NCBI GenBank assembly: GCA_902806565.1
Contig: CADCXA010000029.1
Location: forward strand, 434,001-498,000
Source of the DNA: Hypoxylon rubiginosum
Lineage: Eukaryota > Ascomycota > Sordariomycetes > Xylariales > Hypoxylaceae
Direction: 5' to 3'
Length of the DNA stretch: 64,000 bases
The position numbers and the translations under genes were made by a program. Each line of letters starts with the position of its first letter. Within the stretch, counting starts at the first letter, position 1. The notes under the pieces were generated by a model. It ran no database searches and had not been told where the DNA came from. It saw only the letters and a program-made list of their open reading frames with translations. Shown here piece after piece: positions 24,334-34,177 of the stretch.

Positions 24334-25418
24334 TTACTCAACCCTTGTGACGGTAAAGAGAAACCGGCGGCTGTTCTCATCCTCCACCGGGCTTTTGGTG
24401 TTGATACCGATCACTGTAGCATTGGGAAATTAGTACAGCCCGTTGCGCGTGCGTCCGCCCTCACTACTCCCGACATGCAAGAGAGGGAGAAGCAGCGGGA
24501 GAAGCAGCGGGAGAAACGAAGCCCGGGTGCTACTCACTATCCATGGTACCCTCGACTTTCCATCGCGTCTGCGTAGCCTGCCCTACATCACGCCACATGG
24601 CCTCGAATGTGTCGACGTTGTGCCTGTAGCTGAAACTTCCCTCCTGGATCGCAGGGACGTCCCCGGGCGTTACGCTGCCTATCTGCCGGCCGGCGACAAT
24701 CCCGCCCTTTTTGATAAGCCCCGCCAGCTGTTTCGCCGCCGCAACCTGCTCCGCGAGGGGAAACAGGTGAAAAAAGGCGCTGCAGTGCATCACGTCGACG
24801 CCGCGCTCCTGCAGCCGCGTCCATACCTCGCCCTGCCCGGGCCCCTGGAATACGTCGGCAACGACGAATTCGGACCGCAGCGTCTCGCGGTCGCGGAAGA
24901 ACTCGAAGCCGAGCTCCATCAGGGCGCCCGCGACGTCCAGGCCGGTCAGCCGGTCGGAGGGGACGCCGTCGTGCACCAGCTGCCGCAGGTCCTGCCCGAA
25001 GCAGCAGCCGACGTCCAGGTAGGTCGCCGCCGTGCCCGCGGCCTTGAGGCGCTCGACGATGGTGTCATAGGAAGGATGCGTGAGCAAGGTGAGGTTCGCG
25101 AAGCGGTACAGCCCGATACACGGGTAGGGGTTGGCCGCGAAGCCCCGCTCTCGCTAGAATTCTCCCATTAGCCAGCCTTGGGAAAAGCACAAACGCACAT
25201 CATACCGTTGCGTTATATATATGCGATTATTCAACTAAAGTTATATTATATATATATACACAACTTACTATTTCGTTGACGTGCTTGACAACCTCGGAAC
25301 TAGGCACGCAGGAGTAGTTCTCGAGCAACTTGCGGATGGGGTCGTTTACTTGGATCAGGTCATCCTGGTACCAACCCCGGTTTCTCTCCGGAAAGGAAGT
25401 GTCGTTCGTGGCGGCCAT
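24334..25418 (-). CDS. SAM-dependent methyltransferase of the fungal secondary-metabolite type
   Basis: Three exons (25269-25418, 24538-25153, 24334-24413; introns 115 and 124 nt, GT-AG) encode 281 residues. In order: RGWYQDDLIQVN and LLENYSCVPSSEVVKHV, the block NPYPCIGLYRFANL, SAM motif I TYLDVGCCFGQDLRQLV, the acidic GLDV loop, ADVFQG, FFHLFPLAEQVAAAKQL, GRQIGS and YRHNVDTFEAMW. This is the roughly 280-residue family that includes methyltransferases of meroterpenoid and other fungal clusters (AusD/Trt5/TdiE-like). The substrate is not predictable. The ATG at 25418 starts the conserved N-terminus. It lies 320 bp upstream of, and on the same strand as, the broken IPMS-like gene. It looks intact. 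Confidence 0.85.
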
Positions 25419-25769
25419 CGTGGAAATGAAAAGCTTCAATGTTCGTGGCCGTGTAGCGGGGTTTCTACGCGCGGGACGCGTTTGATATTGAGATTTAGAG
25501 ATAAGTAGCGAAATGAAAAGGAAATTGGCCGATGCTCGTTTTATGGAAACCAGTAGGCCGTTACACAGACTGTTTGTACGCATCGGAGTTTATGGAGCTG
25601 ATGTGGGGGTTTTTTTTTGTTTTTCTTTATGTCTGATAATATAATATCTGATAATAGCTAAGAATTGGTGTCCAGGAAGGTTCTAAGTGACAGAAGGTTA
25701 CATGTAATCAAGCTAGACTATTAGGGTAAAAGCGTTAATGGATTACTCACCGTAACCTAGGACCAAGTT

Positions 25770-26321
25770 ATGAAATATGCTCTAGAATGGTGCCAGTACG
25801 CCAACATCAAATTCAGCTTTGTCGAACCTGGAGAGCTGGACATCCTCATCGCCTTCGATCCTAACTTGGGATGTTGGTCTCGTATTGGAACAGACTGCTT
25901 GCGTTACAGTTCCCGGAACCTGCCATCCATGAATCTGGGTTGGATTAATGATAACATGTCTGAGGACGACATCCGCTATGCTGTTCTCCACGAATTCGGC
26001 TCCGCTCCGCGCTCGGAGCGGTTCATGAGCACACGAGTCCGTACGCCTAGATCCTATGGAATAAAGAGAAGATTTATCAGGATCTTGGTGGCCCACCCAA
26101 TCACTGTGACAGGGAGAAGATTGATAGAAAAATGTTCCGTTACGACACTTTACCAAGTGTACAAGCCACAAAATTCGATCCTAATAGTATTATGCTATAT
26201 ATACAGTTTCCCGGCCAGCTGGACCACGAATGGAAAGGGCACCGGATACAACACCAAGCTGTCAGCTTCTGACAAGGAGTTCATCAGGTCCTGCTGCGCA
26301 GCCGGTCATTACACAAATTAG
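25770..26321 (+). pseudogene. Zinc metallopeptidase remnant (ZnMc/astacin-serralysin-like)
   Basis: The start of the frame is a clear metallopeptidase domain: ANIKFSFVEPGELDILIAFD, WSRIGTDCLRY, SMNLGWINDNMSEDDIRYAVLHEFG. At the zinc site the expected HExxHxxGxxH is damaged. HEFG is followed by Ser instead of His and by about five extra bases (near 26004-26013), after which LGAVHEHTSPYA appears in another frame, ending in TAG. That second frame continues with IYQDLGGPPNH and KFDPNSIMLY. The first frame resumes at FPASWTTNGKGTGYNTKLSASDKEF. An in-frame TAG also lies just upstream of the ATG at 25770, so the N-terminus is lost too. There are at least three lesions. The protein probably was a secreted or cytosolic endopeptidase. 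Confidence 0.75.
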
Positions 26322-27523
26322 GAGGAGAAAATGATTTATTCAAATGGTCTGGCGGTTGAAGGGCATAATGCTGTATCTCTGTACTAGCCGAAGCTCCAAC
26401 AAAGGTGCGTTTATGGAGGTTTAGCTGCTCGTGTATGGCAGTCTAATACTTTACCCGATAGCTACGTAGTCGAATAGTGCCGCAGATATCACAGTATGTT
26501 TGATCCTCTTTAAGTCAGCCCTTTTGCTTCTCTCAACCTTGCTATGCTACTTCAATATACTTGAAGCCGACGAACCACCCCGATGAGGTCGAACCACACT
26601 ATGGGCCCTTCGTAATATTATTCAACTTCGTCGGGTTCGGAATACCTATTATTCTCTAACGCACTATCTCGAATCTCCACGAAGTGTGAATCTAAGCGGA
26701 GTTGAGGGTCTAGAACTGCGAGATGTGGCTATGGCCAAATATATTGAGACGACTCCGTCCCCGGCATGGAACACATGCCACAGCTCTAGGCGACTTGTTG
26801 AGCTGGTAGATGAGCCTATTGATCCAACCACTCTCCAAAATCAGTAAACTCATTTAGTACCGAAACAAAGACATGTGCTATCTCGTTCATATCCAAGATT
26901 CGACGCAGAGCACCTAGGTAGACAACAATAAATATACGTAGGTACAGAGTATTACGCAGGGAAGTGCGTTAGAGGCATTCCCTGAGCTTTGCTTTATCAT
27001 AAGGCATGTACCTAGTATTGACTTAGGGGCCTTACAGAATCAAGTACTTCCCGTTCACTCTCCTTTGGTACATTTGTAGACGAGGTGAACTTCTTCTAAT
27101 CCTGGCTGCTATTGTCTTGCGATAGTGGCTCGACAGTCTAATAATAGCACAGTGTTCTCCTCCCCTTTTTCCACCTTTCCTTTTGAAGTTTGAATATGTG
27201 TCATCTGGTTATTGTTTTCCCCTGCTATCCCCTCTTAGGTACAAGGGGCCTGTGAACCCAAACCGGGGTTGGTCCTAGCTGTATCCTAGCTGTATGGCAT
27301 TTGTGACAATTGCGATTACCCCATTTGGCCAGGCTTATTTGATTGCCGTTAAACGTCGGCAGGAAAGTACTACACGGGACTCTGTCTCCCTAGTGTTGCC
27401 GTGCTGATAGCGTAAGTGCGGTCCTGCCCCCCTTTCCTCCCGCCGCTCTTTCCTCCGGAGGGCAATATTTTGTGTGGGTCGCCGTTCACGACCTGAGGTA
27501 CCTACATGTAGGTATCCAATAAG
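26322..27523. other. Intergenic, no supported gene
   Basis: These 1.2 kb hold no convincing ORF. Copies of the TACCTAGGTA-type motif occur (for example cacctaggta at 26911-26920), and a short duplication agctgtatcct appears near 27275-27295. No RNA gene was recognised. Confidence 0.45.
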
Positions 27524-27882
27524 TACATTATGGGGAGGGGGGGGTGTTTTGTCACGATTACCGTAACCGTGACCTGGGGTGGTTATAGTGACCAGATAAT
27601 TATTGTGAGGAATGAATATCCAGTCTGATTGGCTGTCGTACTTAATATGGTAACCCTGCGGGGTGACCCTATCGAATCTGGTGATGGTTTCGTATCCAGA
27701 TATGCTGTTCCTTTGGACAGGCTTATATTGCCTGGTCACGGTTGTGGTCACAGTGACAGCCTGGTCATAGTGACAGCCCAAAATAATATTTAAAAAAAAA
27801 AATTTTTTTGTAACAAGCCAAGGAATCGTACGTAGGCCTACGGGATACGAATACAAAGATACCTACATCTATACGAATTTAC

Positions 27883-27944
27883 CAATTTACAATTTACAAT
27901 TTACAATTTACAATTTACAATTTACAATTTACAATTTACAATTA
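27883..27944. repeat. Heptamer array (caattta)n
   Basis: Eight perfect tandem copies of caattta run from 27883 to 27938, then a partial copy. The array lies near the centre of the candidate inverted-repeat element. Confidence 0.9.
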
Positions 27945-27966
27945 CACAGGTTCGAATCTAAGACCT

Positions 27967-27993
27967 ACGAGATTACGAGATTACGAGATTACG
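27967..27993. repeat. Octamer array (acgagatt)3
   Basis: Three tandem perfect copies of acgagatt are followed by a partial one, just after the heptamer array. Confidence 0.85.
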
Positions 27994-28648
27994 GATTTTA
28001 CCATTACACTACGGGGACTACAATATACGTTACGCGATGGCAATTGTGCCCTTTGTTTTGGTATATATGGATGCCCAGGGCTCTTTCCTGCGTACGTGGT
28101 TGCCCTGGGTATGGTACGTGGTTTCCCTGAATATCTTATATATATATATGGCCCTGACATAATGTCTCCTTTATCATGGTATAAGTAATAGTTGCCTTTA
28201 GGGATAGGGTTACTAGTGGTGGTCACTATGTCGAATTTATAAGCGTTACAGCAACCGTGACAGCTTAGATATATTACCAAAAGGATATGGGTATTCTAGA
28301 AGGTAATAACGTCAATTTGGTAATGGTAGTGGTAACCGTGTTGAATATTAGAAAGGATGATAGGGCCTGGTTACCAAATCGATATCCTAATAGGGTTGTG
28401 GTAACCATGTCAAATACCCCCCCCCTCCCGCTAATGTATGTAATAAGTATATATACCTAGGTACATGTAGCTACGTAATGCCTGTTCGCCGACTCTTTTT
28501 TGAGAATTCTTTACCTTCCCATCCTTCCCATCCTTTCTATCGCAACGTTTCAGTTGGCACGCAACTCATCCAATCCCAACTGAAGACCATCACCTAACAT
28601 CCTACGCTTCAACATACGACGTCCGTTCCATACAACCTAACGATCAAG

Positions 28649-29536
28649 ATGGGCTACTTAACCGAGAAATCGCAGCTGGAGGTTTATTGTTCCATGCGTA
28701 TTTGCCCTGATTCTGAAACGGAGAGCCCTCCCCCATCATTCTCGTTGTCGCCTGTGTCAACCTTCGACTGCGACAAATTCTATGCACTCGTGATCCTATT
28801 CGAATGCGATGGCTTCGACCTTAGCATTGGTTCTGAGCCGATCCTTAACACCTTCATTGATGCCCAGCACCTGCAAGTCCACGCCGGTTCCCGCGGTCGT
28901 ATGCGCTGCTACATGGCCAAAATCTTCGGATTCTGCTACCTCGACCGCGACCTCTACACCGCCGCCGGAGACGACAAGCAGATGAAGTTGAACTTCTTCC
29001 GCCGCGTATCGGCCCGTACCATGCTGTTTTCCAAGACCATCGAACCCGAGGTGCTCATGCAACTGGTGGAGGTATACTCCCGTGGCCGTCGGTCGAAGGT
29101 GGAGCAATGCCGACGCACGGGAGCGCCACTCTTGATCGACTACAACGGGGACGACAATAATCTCAGTTCGAAGTACCTCGTCGTGGACTCCGACAACGAG
29201 CGCGAAGAGGATTTGGTCGTTAAGCACAGCCATGTTATGATGGCGGTTGAGGGCGCTAAGCAGCTCTATATCGAGGTGGATCGATGGAACGACTGGCTTG
29301 ACGAGCACAAGCACGAGCACGAGCACAAGAAAGCCGCCGATGAGCACAAAGCTGCCAAGAAGCAGAAGAAACTCGCCAAGAGGCTGGAGAAAGCCACCGA
29401 AAAGTTGGAGAAAGCTACCGAGGCGTTGAAGAAAGCCACCGAGGAGTTAAAGAAAGCCGCTAAGGAGATGAAGGGAGTCCAGGTCGATCCTACACTCTTC
29501 GCCCAGATGACTATTCAGGACCCGAAGGAGCAGTAG
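28649..29536 (+). CDS. Orphan protein with lysine-rich coiled-coil tail
   Basis: Intronless frame of 295 residues with a good start context (caagATGG). I do not recognise the family. Residues 1-190 are mixed alpha/beta-like, with RMRCYMAKIFGFCYLD, RRVSARTMLFSKTIEPEVLMQLVEVY and PLLIDYNGDDNNLSSKYLVVD. Residues 205-275 are highly charged: first DEHKHEHEHKK, then heptad-like units of the type K-L-E-K-A-T-E repeated about five times, predicting a single long helix or coiled coil. No signal peptide or membrane segment is seen. Balanced codon use and the long intact frame argue for a real gene. It could also be a recently born gene next to the inverted-repeat element. Confidence 0.65.
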   Translation: MGYLTEKSQLEVYCSMRICPDSETESPPPSFSLSPVSTFDCDKFYALVILFECDGFDLSIGSEPILNTFIDAQHLQVHAGSRGRMRCYMAKIFGFCYLDRDLYTAAGDDKQMKLNFFRRVSARTMLFSKTIEPEVLMQLVEVYSRGRRSKVEQCRRTGAPLLIDYNGDDNNLSSKYLVVDSDNEREEDLVVKHSHVMMAVEGAKQLYIEVDRWNDWLDEHKHEHEHKKAADEHKAAKKQKKLAKRLEKATEKLEKATEALKKATEELKKAAKEMKGVQVDPTLFAQMTIQDPKEQ

Positions 29537-29837
29537 CTCTAGGCACGGGATCGGAAGGGAGGTTGGCTGTTCATGGACGGGTTGCATTTTTTTTTCTGCG
29601 AATGGATGTTTTCCCTGCAAGGGAATCGAGAGCACGCCATCGATGACACGCGTGTTTAGCTAGAGGCCTAGCCACTTAATGCAACCCTTTTTTCTCACGA
29701 GAAAACAAGCCGAGTCCGCAAAGGTGATCATCTAAATTATGCGTAGTCATTCGTAATTCTCGCAGTGAGTAGCAAGTAGCACTTGCATGTATCTTAAAAA
29801 TCTCTACCAGCAGGCGTTCCGAGCTAGAAACACTTCC

Positions 29838-30950
29838 TCATCGAAACGAAACGGGTTCTCTCCGCGTGCGGTCCACCTTCAGCTCGAACACGTCCAACCT
29901 CTGGTACCCGCCGGCGATATCGTGGTACTGCTTGCCCTCTACGCAGTCGTCCAGGTCCACGTCGACGTACAGTATGCCCACCTCGTCCTCCTTCAGCATG
30001 TCCCTCCGCTCGTGCGCCTTGGCCGCGCCGTCGACGACGGTGAAGCCCGGCAGCAGCGCCCCCGTCGTGTCCAGGAACATCGTCGCGCCCCTCGACGCGT
30101 GCTGCAGGCCCCGCTTCACGACGTCCGGCGTGCCGGACCCGGCGGACGCCCCCTCGACGGCGGCGGTGTCGAGGTTGCTGGCGCACAGGACCCCGAAGCA
30201 CTTGGCCTCGAAGCAGTGGGCTGCGGCCCGCGTCCGGTTCGCGGCCACGTTGTCGTAGTTGGCTCCGCGGGCGACGCTCGAGAGCGCGGCCGCCCCCTTC
30301 CCGTCTCCCGTCCCGTTGCTCGCGGCCGCCTCGCCGCCCGTCGCGGAGAGTGCTTCCCGGGGCATCCGCGTGGGCCAGATCGGCGGCCAGGACGAGATGT
30401 GGATCTGCTCGCCCTGGGCCGCCAGCGCGTAGCGGGCGAGGGGGTTGGTGTTCTCCCCGCAGATGAGCACGCCGACCCGGCCGAACGGCGTGTCGGCCAC
30501 CTTGAGCCCGTGGCCGTCGCCCGGCGCCCACGTCAGCTTCTCGTAGAAGGTGGGCACGAGCTTGCGGTGGTGCACGAGGATCTCGCCGTCGGCGCCGACG
30601 AGCACGTTCGAGTTCCACAGCGTCGCGCTGCTGTATCGCGCCTTCTCCGAAAAGCCCATGCTCACGAGCACGCCGAGCTGCTTGGCCGCCGCGCGGATCG
30701 CCCCGATCTCGTCCCCGTCCACGTACACCGACTCCGCCACCATCCGCTTGAACAGCTCGTGGTTCTCGGACGGAGGGCGGAGCGCACTCCAGATGGGGAA
30801 CGCGGGGATGTAGGACTCGGGGAAGACTACGAGATTCGCATTATTCCCTGCCGCTTCGCCGATTAGCTCTATGGCTTTTGCCGTGGTCTCCTTGGCGGAT
30901 AGGAAGACGGGCGCGACGTGGCACGCTGCTATTCTTGTTGGTCCGGTCAT
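29838..30950 (-). CDS. Nitrilase (nitrile aminohydrolase / hydratase family)
   Basis: Branch-1 nitrilase-superfamily enzyme that converts nitriles to carboxylates and ammonia, or to amides. The intronless frame encodes 370 residues, the usual length. The catalytic triad is complete: Glu45 (VVFPESYIPAFP), Lys130 (VHHRKLVPTFYEKLTW) and Cys164 (VLICGENTNPLARYAL). The variable middle has a Gly/Ala-rich insertion (GGEAAASNGTGDGKGAAA). No signal peptide is seen. The region is much more GC-rich than its neighbours and lacks introns. The substrate (aryl, aliphatic or cyanide) cannot be told from sequence alone. Neither neighbour suggests a pathway. Confidence 0.9.
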   Translation of the reverse strand: MTGPTRIAACHVAPVFLSAKETTAKAIELIGEAAGNNANLVVFPESYIPAFPIWSALRPPSENHELFKRMVAESVYVDGDEIGAIRAAAKQLGVLVSMGFSEKARYSSATLWNSNVLVGADGEILVHHRKLVPTFYEKLTWAPGDGHGLKVADTPFGRVGVLICGENTNPLARYALAAQGEQIHISSWPPIWPTRMPREALSATGGEAAASNGTGDGKGAAALSSVARGANYDNVAANRTRAAAHCFEAKCFGVLCASNLDTAAVEGASAGSGTPDVVKRGLQHASRGATMFLDTTGALLPGFTVVDGAAKAHERRDMLKEDEVGILYVDVDLDDCVEGKQYHDIAGGYQRLDVFELKVDRTRREPVSFR

Positions 30951-31651
30951 TTTTTTAACGATTACTTTGGATTAGCTATATTTCTCAATTTCATTCAGGT
31001 TTGTCTCCCCATCCTTCTATTGGGACGAGATGGGCTGCTCTAATACTTGCTTTCGTCGGGCTCTGAAGTCGGTGTCCGGGATTTGATCATCACGGTCGAG
31101 ATGAGGGGGAGTCGTGCGATTCTGACCTATGAACACATCTTTTGACTAATTCCGAACATCACGTATGTATTCTACTCACGCATCCGGTCATCTTTCGCCA
31201 TATTAACCTCGGGTCTCACTGGGGTTATGTAAATTAAAAGCACTCTCGGACGAGAAGGACGTTGGGGTACATATGGATTCGCTATCTCTTGCTTATGTAA
31301 TCTTAGGACTTCGTAGGTTGTCAATGGTACAAGGGGCAACTCTGAGGTTGACTTGGGGTTTTCCAAATATGAATATGATGTGAAGATTCACGTTAGAAGT
31401 CAGGCAATAAAAAGGTAAACCACAGGAACATACAAGACAAGATCATGTTGATGGTTTGTTATTTCTGCTAGAAGAATATTGAGATAGGGAAGTTATATGA
31501 TCGCCATTCGCTACATATACCTTTTAAACGCATATATAGCCATTCGATTAGGACTGACGTTTGTTTAGCACCGGCGCGTCCTCCTTGACCCATTAACCCC
31601 ATCGTCAGAAGTGGATTTCACTGCAAACTAGGGCCCTCCCTATTTCCTAAT
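30951..31651. other. Spacer between nitrilase and the orphan gene at 31652
   Basis: The 700 bp presumably contain the two divergent promoters. No RNA gene or repeat was recognised, and the short ORFs are not supported. Confidence 0.4.
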
Positions 31652-32417
31652 ATGGAAGGAGACGGATTCTATTTCGATGCTTCTGGTAATTATCAAAAGT
31701 TTCGTTTAATTGGGGATCATTTCTAACCTTATCGCAGGCCCTGTGAATTACAAAGCTCCGTGGCTAACATTTTCTTCGGGCGAGTTGCCGCTCCAAGAAC
31801 GACAGCCAGAGAAGTCTGAGCAGCCGCATCAACAAGAGCTAGATCCTTCAAACCCTTCCGATGAAGATCAAGATAAGCTGCCGCCACGGAAACGACAGCG
31901 ATTACGATACAGCAATCAAGCACATGTAGTCAGTTTGCTCAGCTCCGATGATGAGCATATCTCGGACCCAAAGTTAGGCACAAGCTCCGTTTCGGCACGG
32001 CACTCTCCGAACAACCAGCCCCAAAGGCCCACAATTCCTCCCAGAGTCTCGGCTAGTGAGGGAATGGCCGCTGCTAAGCGTCTCTCTAGAGCTGCTACGA
32101 GGTCAACATTTTCAACAGAGACCGCCAAACCAGCCGCCAAACCAGCAATCTCGGTAGAGAAGACCAGGCAACCTCTTGGAATTAGGCGGTTCGGAGGACA
32201 CACGAATTCATTCGAGATCAGGAATCACAAATTATTGGTGGAGCTAGGAATTGAAAAGCCAGATTCCAAGCGATCCGGACTGTCAGATCCAAATGCTCTC
32301 GAAAGCCTTGCGGATGAAATTACAGAGTATATTATACCTGACCTTCTAACAACAGAGTCAGGCCTTTCGTCGACGTCACCACCACCCTCCTCCTATATTC
32401 CCCTGGATGTAGATTAA
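31652..32417 (+). CDS. Orphan disordered, probably nuclear protein
   Basis: Exon 31652-31685 (MEGDGFYFDAS) is spliced over a 52-nt intron (GT..CTAAC..CAG) to 31738-32417, giving 237 residues. The family is not recognised. The composition is that of a disordered protein: Ser, Pro, Gln and Glu rich, with a basic cluster PPRKRQRLR that fits a nuclear localisation signal and a block SLLSSDDEHISD resembling SUMO-interacting or CK2-type acidic motifs. Toward the C-terminus a short conserved-looking segment (TRQPLGIRRFGGHTNSFEIRN) and an amphipathic stretch LADEITEYIIPDLL may be protein-binding. It is tail to tail with the MFS gene, 72 bp away. Confidence 0.62.
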
Positions 32418-32489
32418 CCAATACCCAGTTTGATGTAATTATAATACGACCCCATTTTGTACCCTTTGTCTCTAATAACTGACCGATTT

Positions 32490-34177
32490 TTATAGGTTCA
32501 CTTTAAAGTGAGTTCTCAAATACTCTCCATATCGATAGAAGAGCCATGGCACCGGCGTGAAAGCAAGGGTGATGAAGCCCAGTACGCTGTTTCCCCAACC
32601 CAGACCCAGGTTTCCATATAGAGGCGGAGCGGCAAAAGTCAGGAAAGCGCCAAAGGGGCTCCGGATGATGACATTTGCCGCTATGGCCGACGCAGCACCC
32701 TCCGGTCCGAAGGCGTCTACCAGATACGTCTGCGCCGGCAGTATAGCGAAGAGCCCGCCGAGTCCGACGATAAACGTTCCGATCTCGGGGACGATCCAAT
32801 GCGTCCGGTAATACGCACTCCACCCGTATATGAAGCAGCCGATAGGGGCGATGGGAGCGAACCACTTCATCAGAATGAGCCGCCTCTCCGGCTTGGCAAC
32901 GGTATTACCCCCCGTCTGGCCGAGTAATTTGTCGCTTAATAGGCCGAAGCCGAGCAGGCCGGATATCATTCCGATACCAAGGCCTAGGTACGCTAGACCG
33001 GCAGTACTGGTGCTGAACCCGTACTGCGATTCGAATACGCTTGGGAATGTGGTGAAGAGGAGGAATATAAGCCCGAAGAGGACGCCGCCGTACAGGGATA
33101 GCAGCAGAGTAACGGGCGAAAAAATGGCCATCTTCATGGGGCGCACGATGGATCGGATGAGCAGCTCGCGAGGGGACAACTTTAGGGCTAGCTTGGAGGT
33201 CAATTTGGTATTTCCCGTTTCTTTCCGGAGACGTTCCGTCTTTCGTTGTAGTAGGATCGTCGCGTTGGTTTCTCGTAGGAAGGGGGCTGCAGCGAGACTG
33301 AGGCTACCAGACTGCGAATAGGAGGCCTTGTCAGTAAAATGACACTCGCCACTGATGGGTTGATCTTACCATAATGAGAAGAATCCAAAAGGTCCAGCGC
33401 CAACCAAGATTCTGGCTCACAAAGCCGCCGATAATGGGACCGATTGTCTGTAGCTTTGTTAGCAGAATCGTCTCAACTGTCAAGGTTAGATATCACGCAC
33501 GGGTCCTAGCAGCGGTCCCCCGACGTACATCGCCATAGCCAGGCCCCGCTTCTCCTGCGGCATCACATCCGCTATCGTCCCGCCGCCGATGGCCAAGGGG
33601 CCGGCGGACGCGGCGCCCGCAAAGAACCGAAAGGCAAGGAACATGCCGGTGTTCGTGCTAAGAGCGCACCCGAGCGTAAACCCGAGGAACACGATGCCGC
33701 AGGCGTGGTAGATGATGAGCCGGCCGTATAGTTCGGAGAGGGGCGCTAGGAACGTGGGCCCGAACATGAAGCCGAGGACGTAGATGGTGACCGTGAAGGT
33801 GCCGATGGTAGAGCTGGTGATGCCGAACTCTTGGATGAGCTCCGCGGCCCCGGGGGCAAACATGGTAGATGCCAAGTTTCTTGCAGGGGCATTAGTTGGC
33901 ATGGCCGTAGTACGGACCTGAGAAGGATTGAGGCGTCTACTTACGCGTAGAGTACGAAGAGACTGACATAGGCTATGTGAAGGAGCTTTTTGAGGCCCGA
34001 CCAGTTGAGCGGATTTGTTGGATCGTCAGGGCCGTCCCAGTCAACAATGTCAGGATCTTGAGTCAACCTTTCGACAGGTACCTTTTCTCCTTGCTCGAGA
34101 TCACGTTCTCCCGCCACTGGTACATCTCTAGGTAAGGTCGACTCCGAGTCGTTCTGTAGCTGTGCTTGAGCAGACAT
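32490..34177 (-). CDS. MFS transporter, DHA1 (12-spanner) type
   Basis: Four exons (33945-34177, 33501-33879, 33370-33447, 32490-33311) with introns of 65, 53 and 57 nt join to 503 residues, the normal size for the DHA1 drug/metabolite proton antiporter group. After a hydrophilic N-terminus with the family block [17 protein letters not shown] come the helix [16 protein letters not shown], the motif A-like loop [10 protein letters not shown], the gate-like [44 protein letters not shown] and the second six-helix half. For the last intron I chose the acceptor at 33312, because the branch-like tactgac is too close to the earlier AG. The substrate is unknown. Confidence 0.9.

Larger units (their letters stand above)
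27524..28438. mobile_element. Candidate non-autonomous inverted-repeat element (MITE-like)
   Basis: The two ends are imperfect inverted repeats. The left end reads tacatta, then a G-rich run, then tgttttgtcac and accgtaacc. The right end read backwards gives tacatta, a G-rich run, tatttgacat and ggttaccacaacc. Inside are many degenerate subterminal copies of GTGAC/GGTTACC-type motifs in both orientations (27555-27780 and 28210-28415). Two simple arrays lie in the middle. No transposase is coded. The hexamer aataag abuts the left end (27518-27523) and recurs three bases outside the right end (28442-28447), a possible but imprecise target duplication. The inverted ends are seen; mobility is inferred. 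Confidence 0.5.

Noticed and set aside
24443..25171. 242-codon plus-strand ORF over the methyltransferase
   Set aside because: It is Arg/Pro/Val-rich low-information sequence, antisense to a conserved three-exon gene.
27335..27856. 173-codon minus-strand ORF near the inverted-repeat element
   Set aside because: It runs through the G-rich inverted end and degenerate repeats (VTVTTTVTR), and has no coding signature.
27940..28022. Possible tRNA from ggttcgaatct and a tagtgtaatggt-like A box
   Set aside because: The A-box-like and B-box-like parts are on opposite strands and lie within simple repeats.
29787..30866. 359-codon plus-strand ORF over the nitrilase
   Set aside because: It is a GC-rich antisense shadow; the minus-strand frame has the full catalytic triad.
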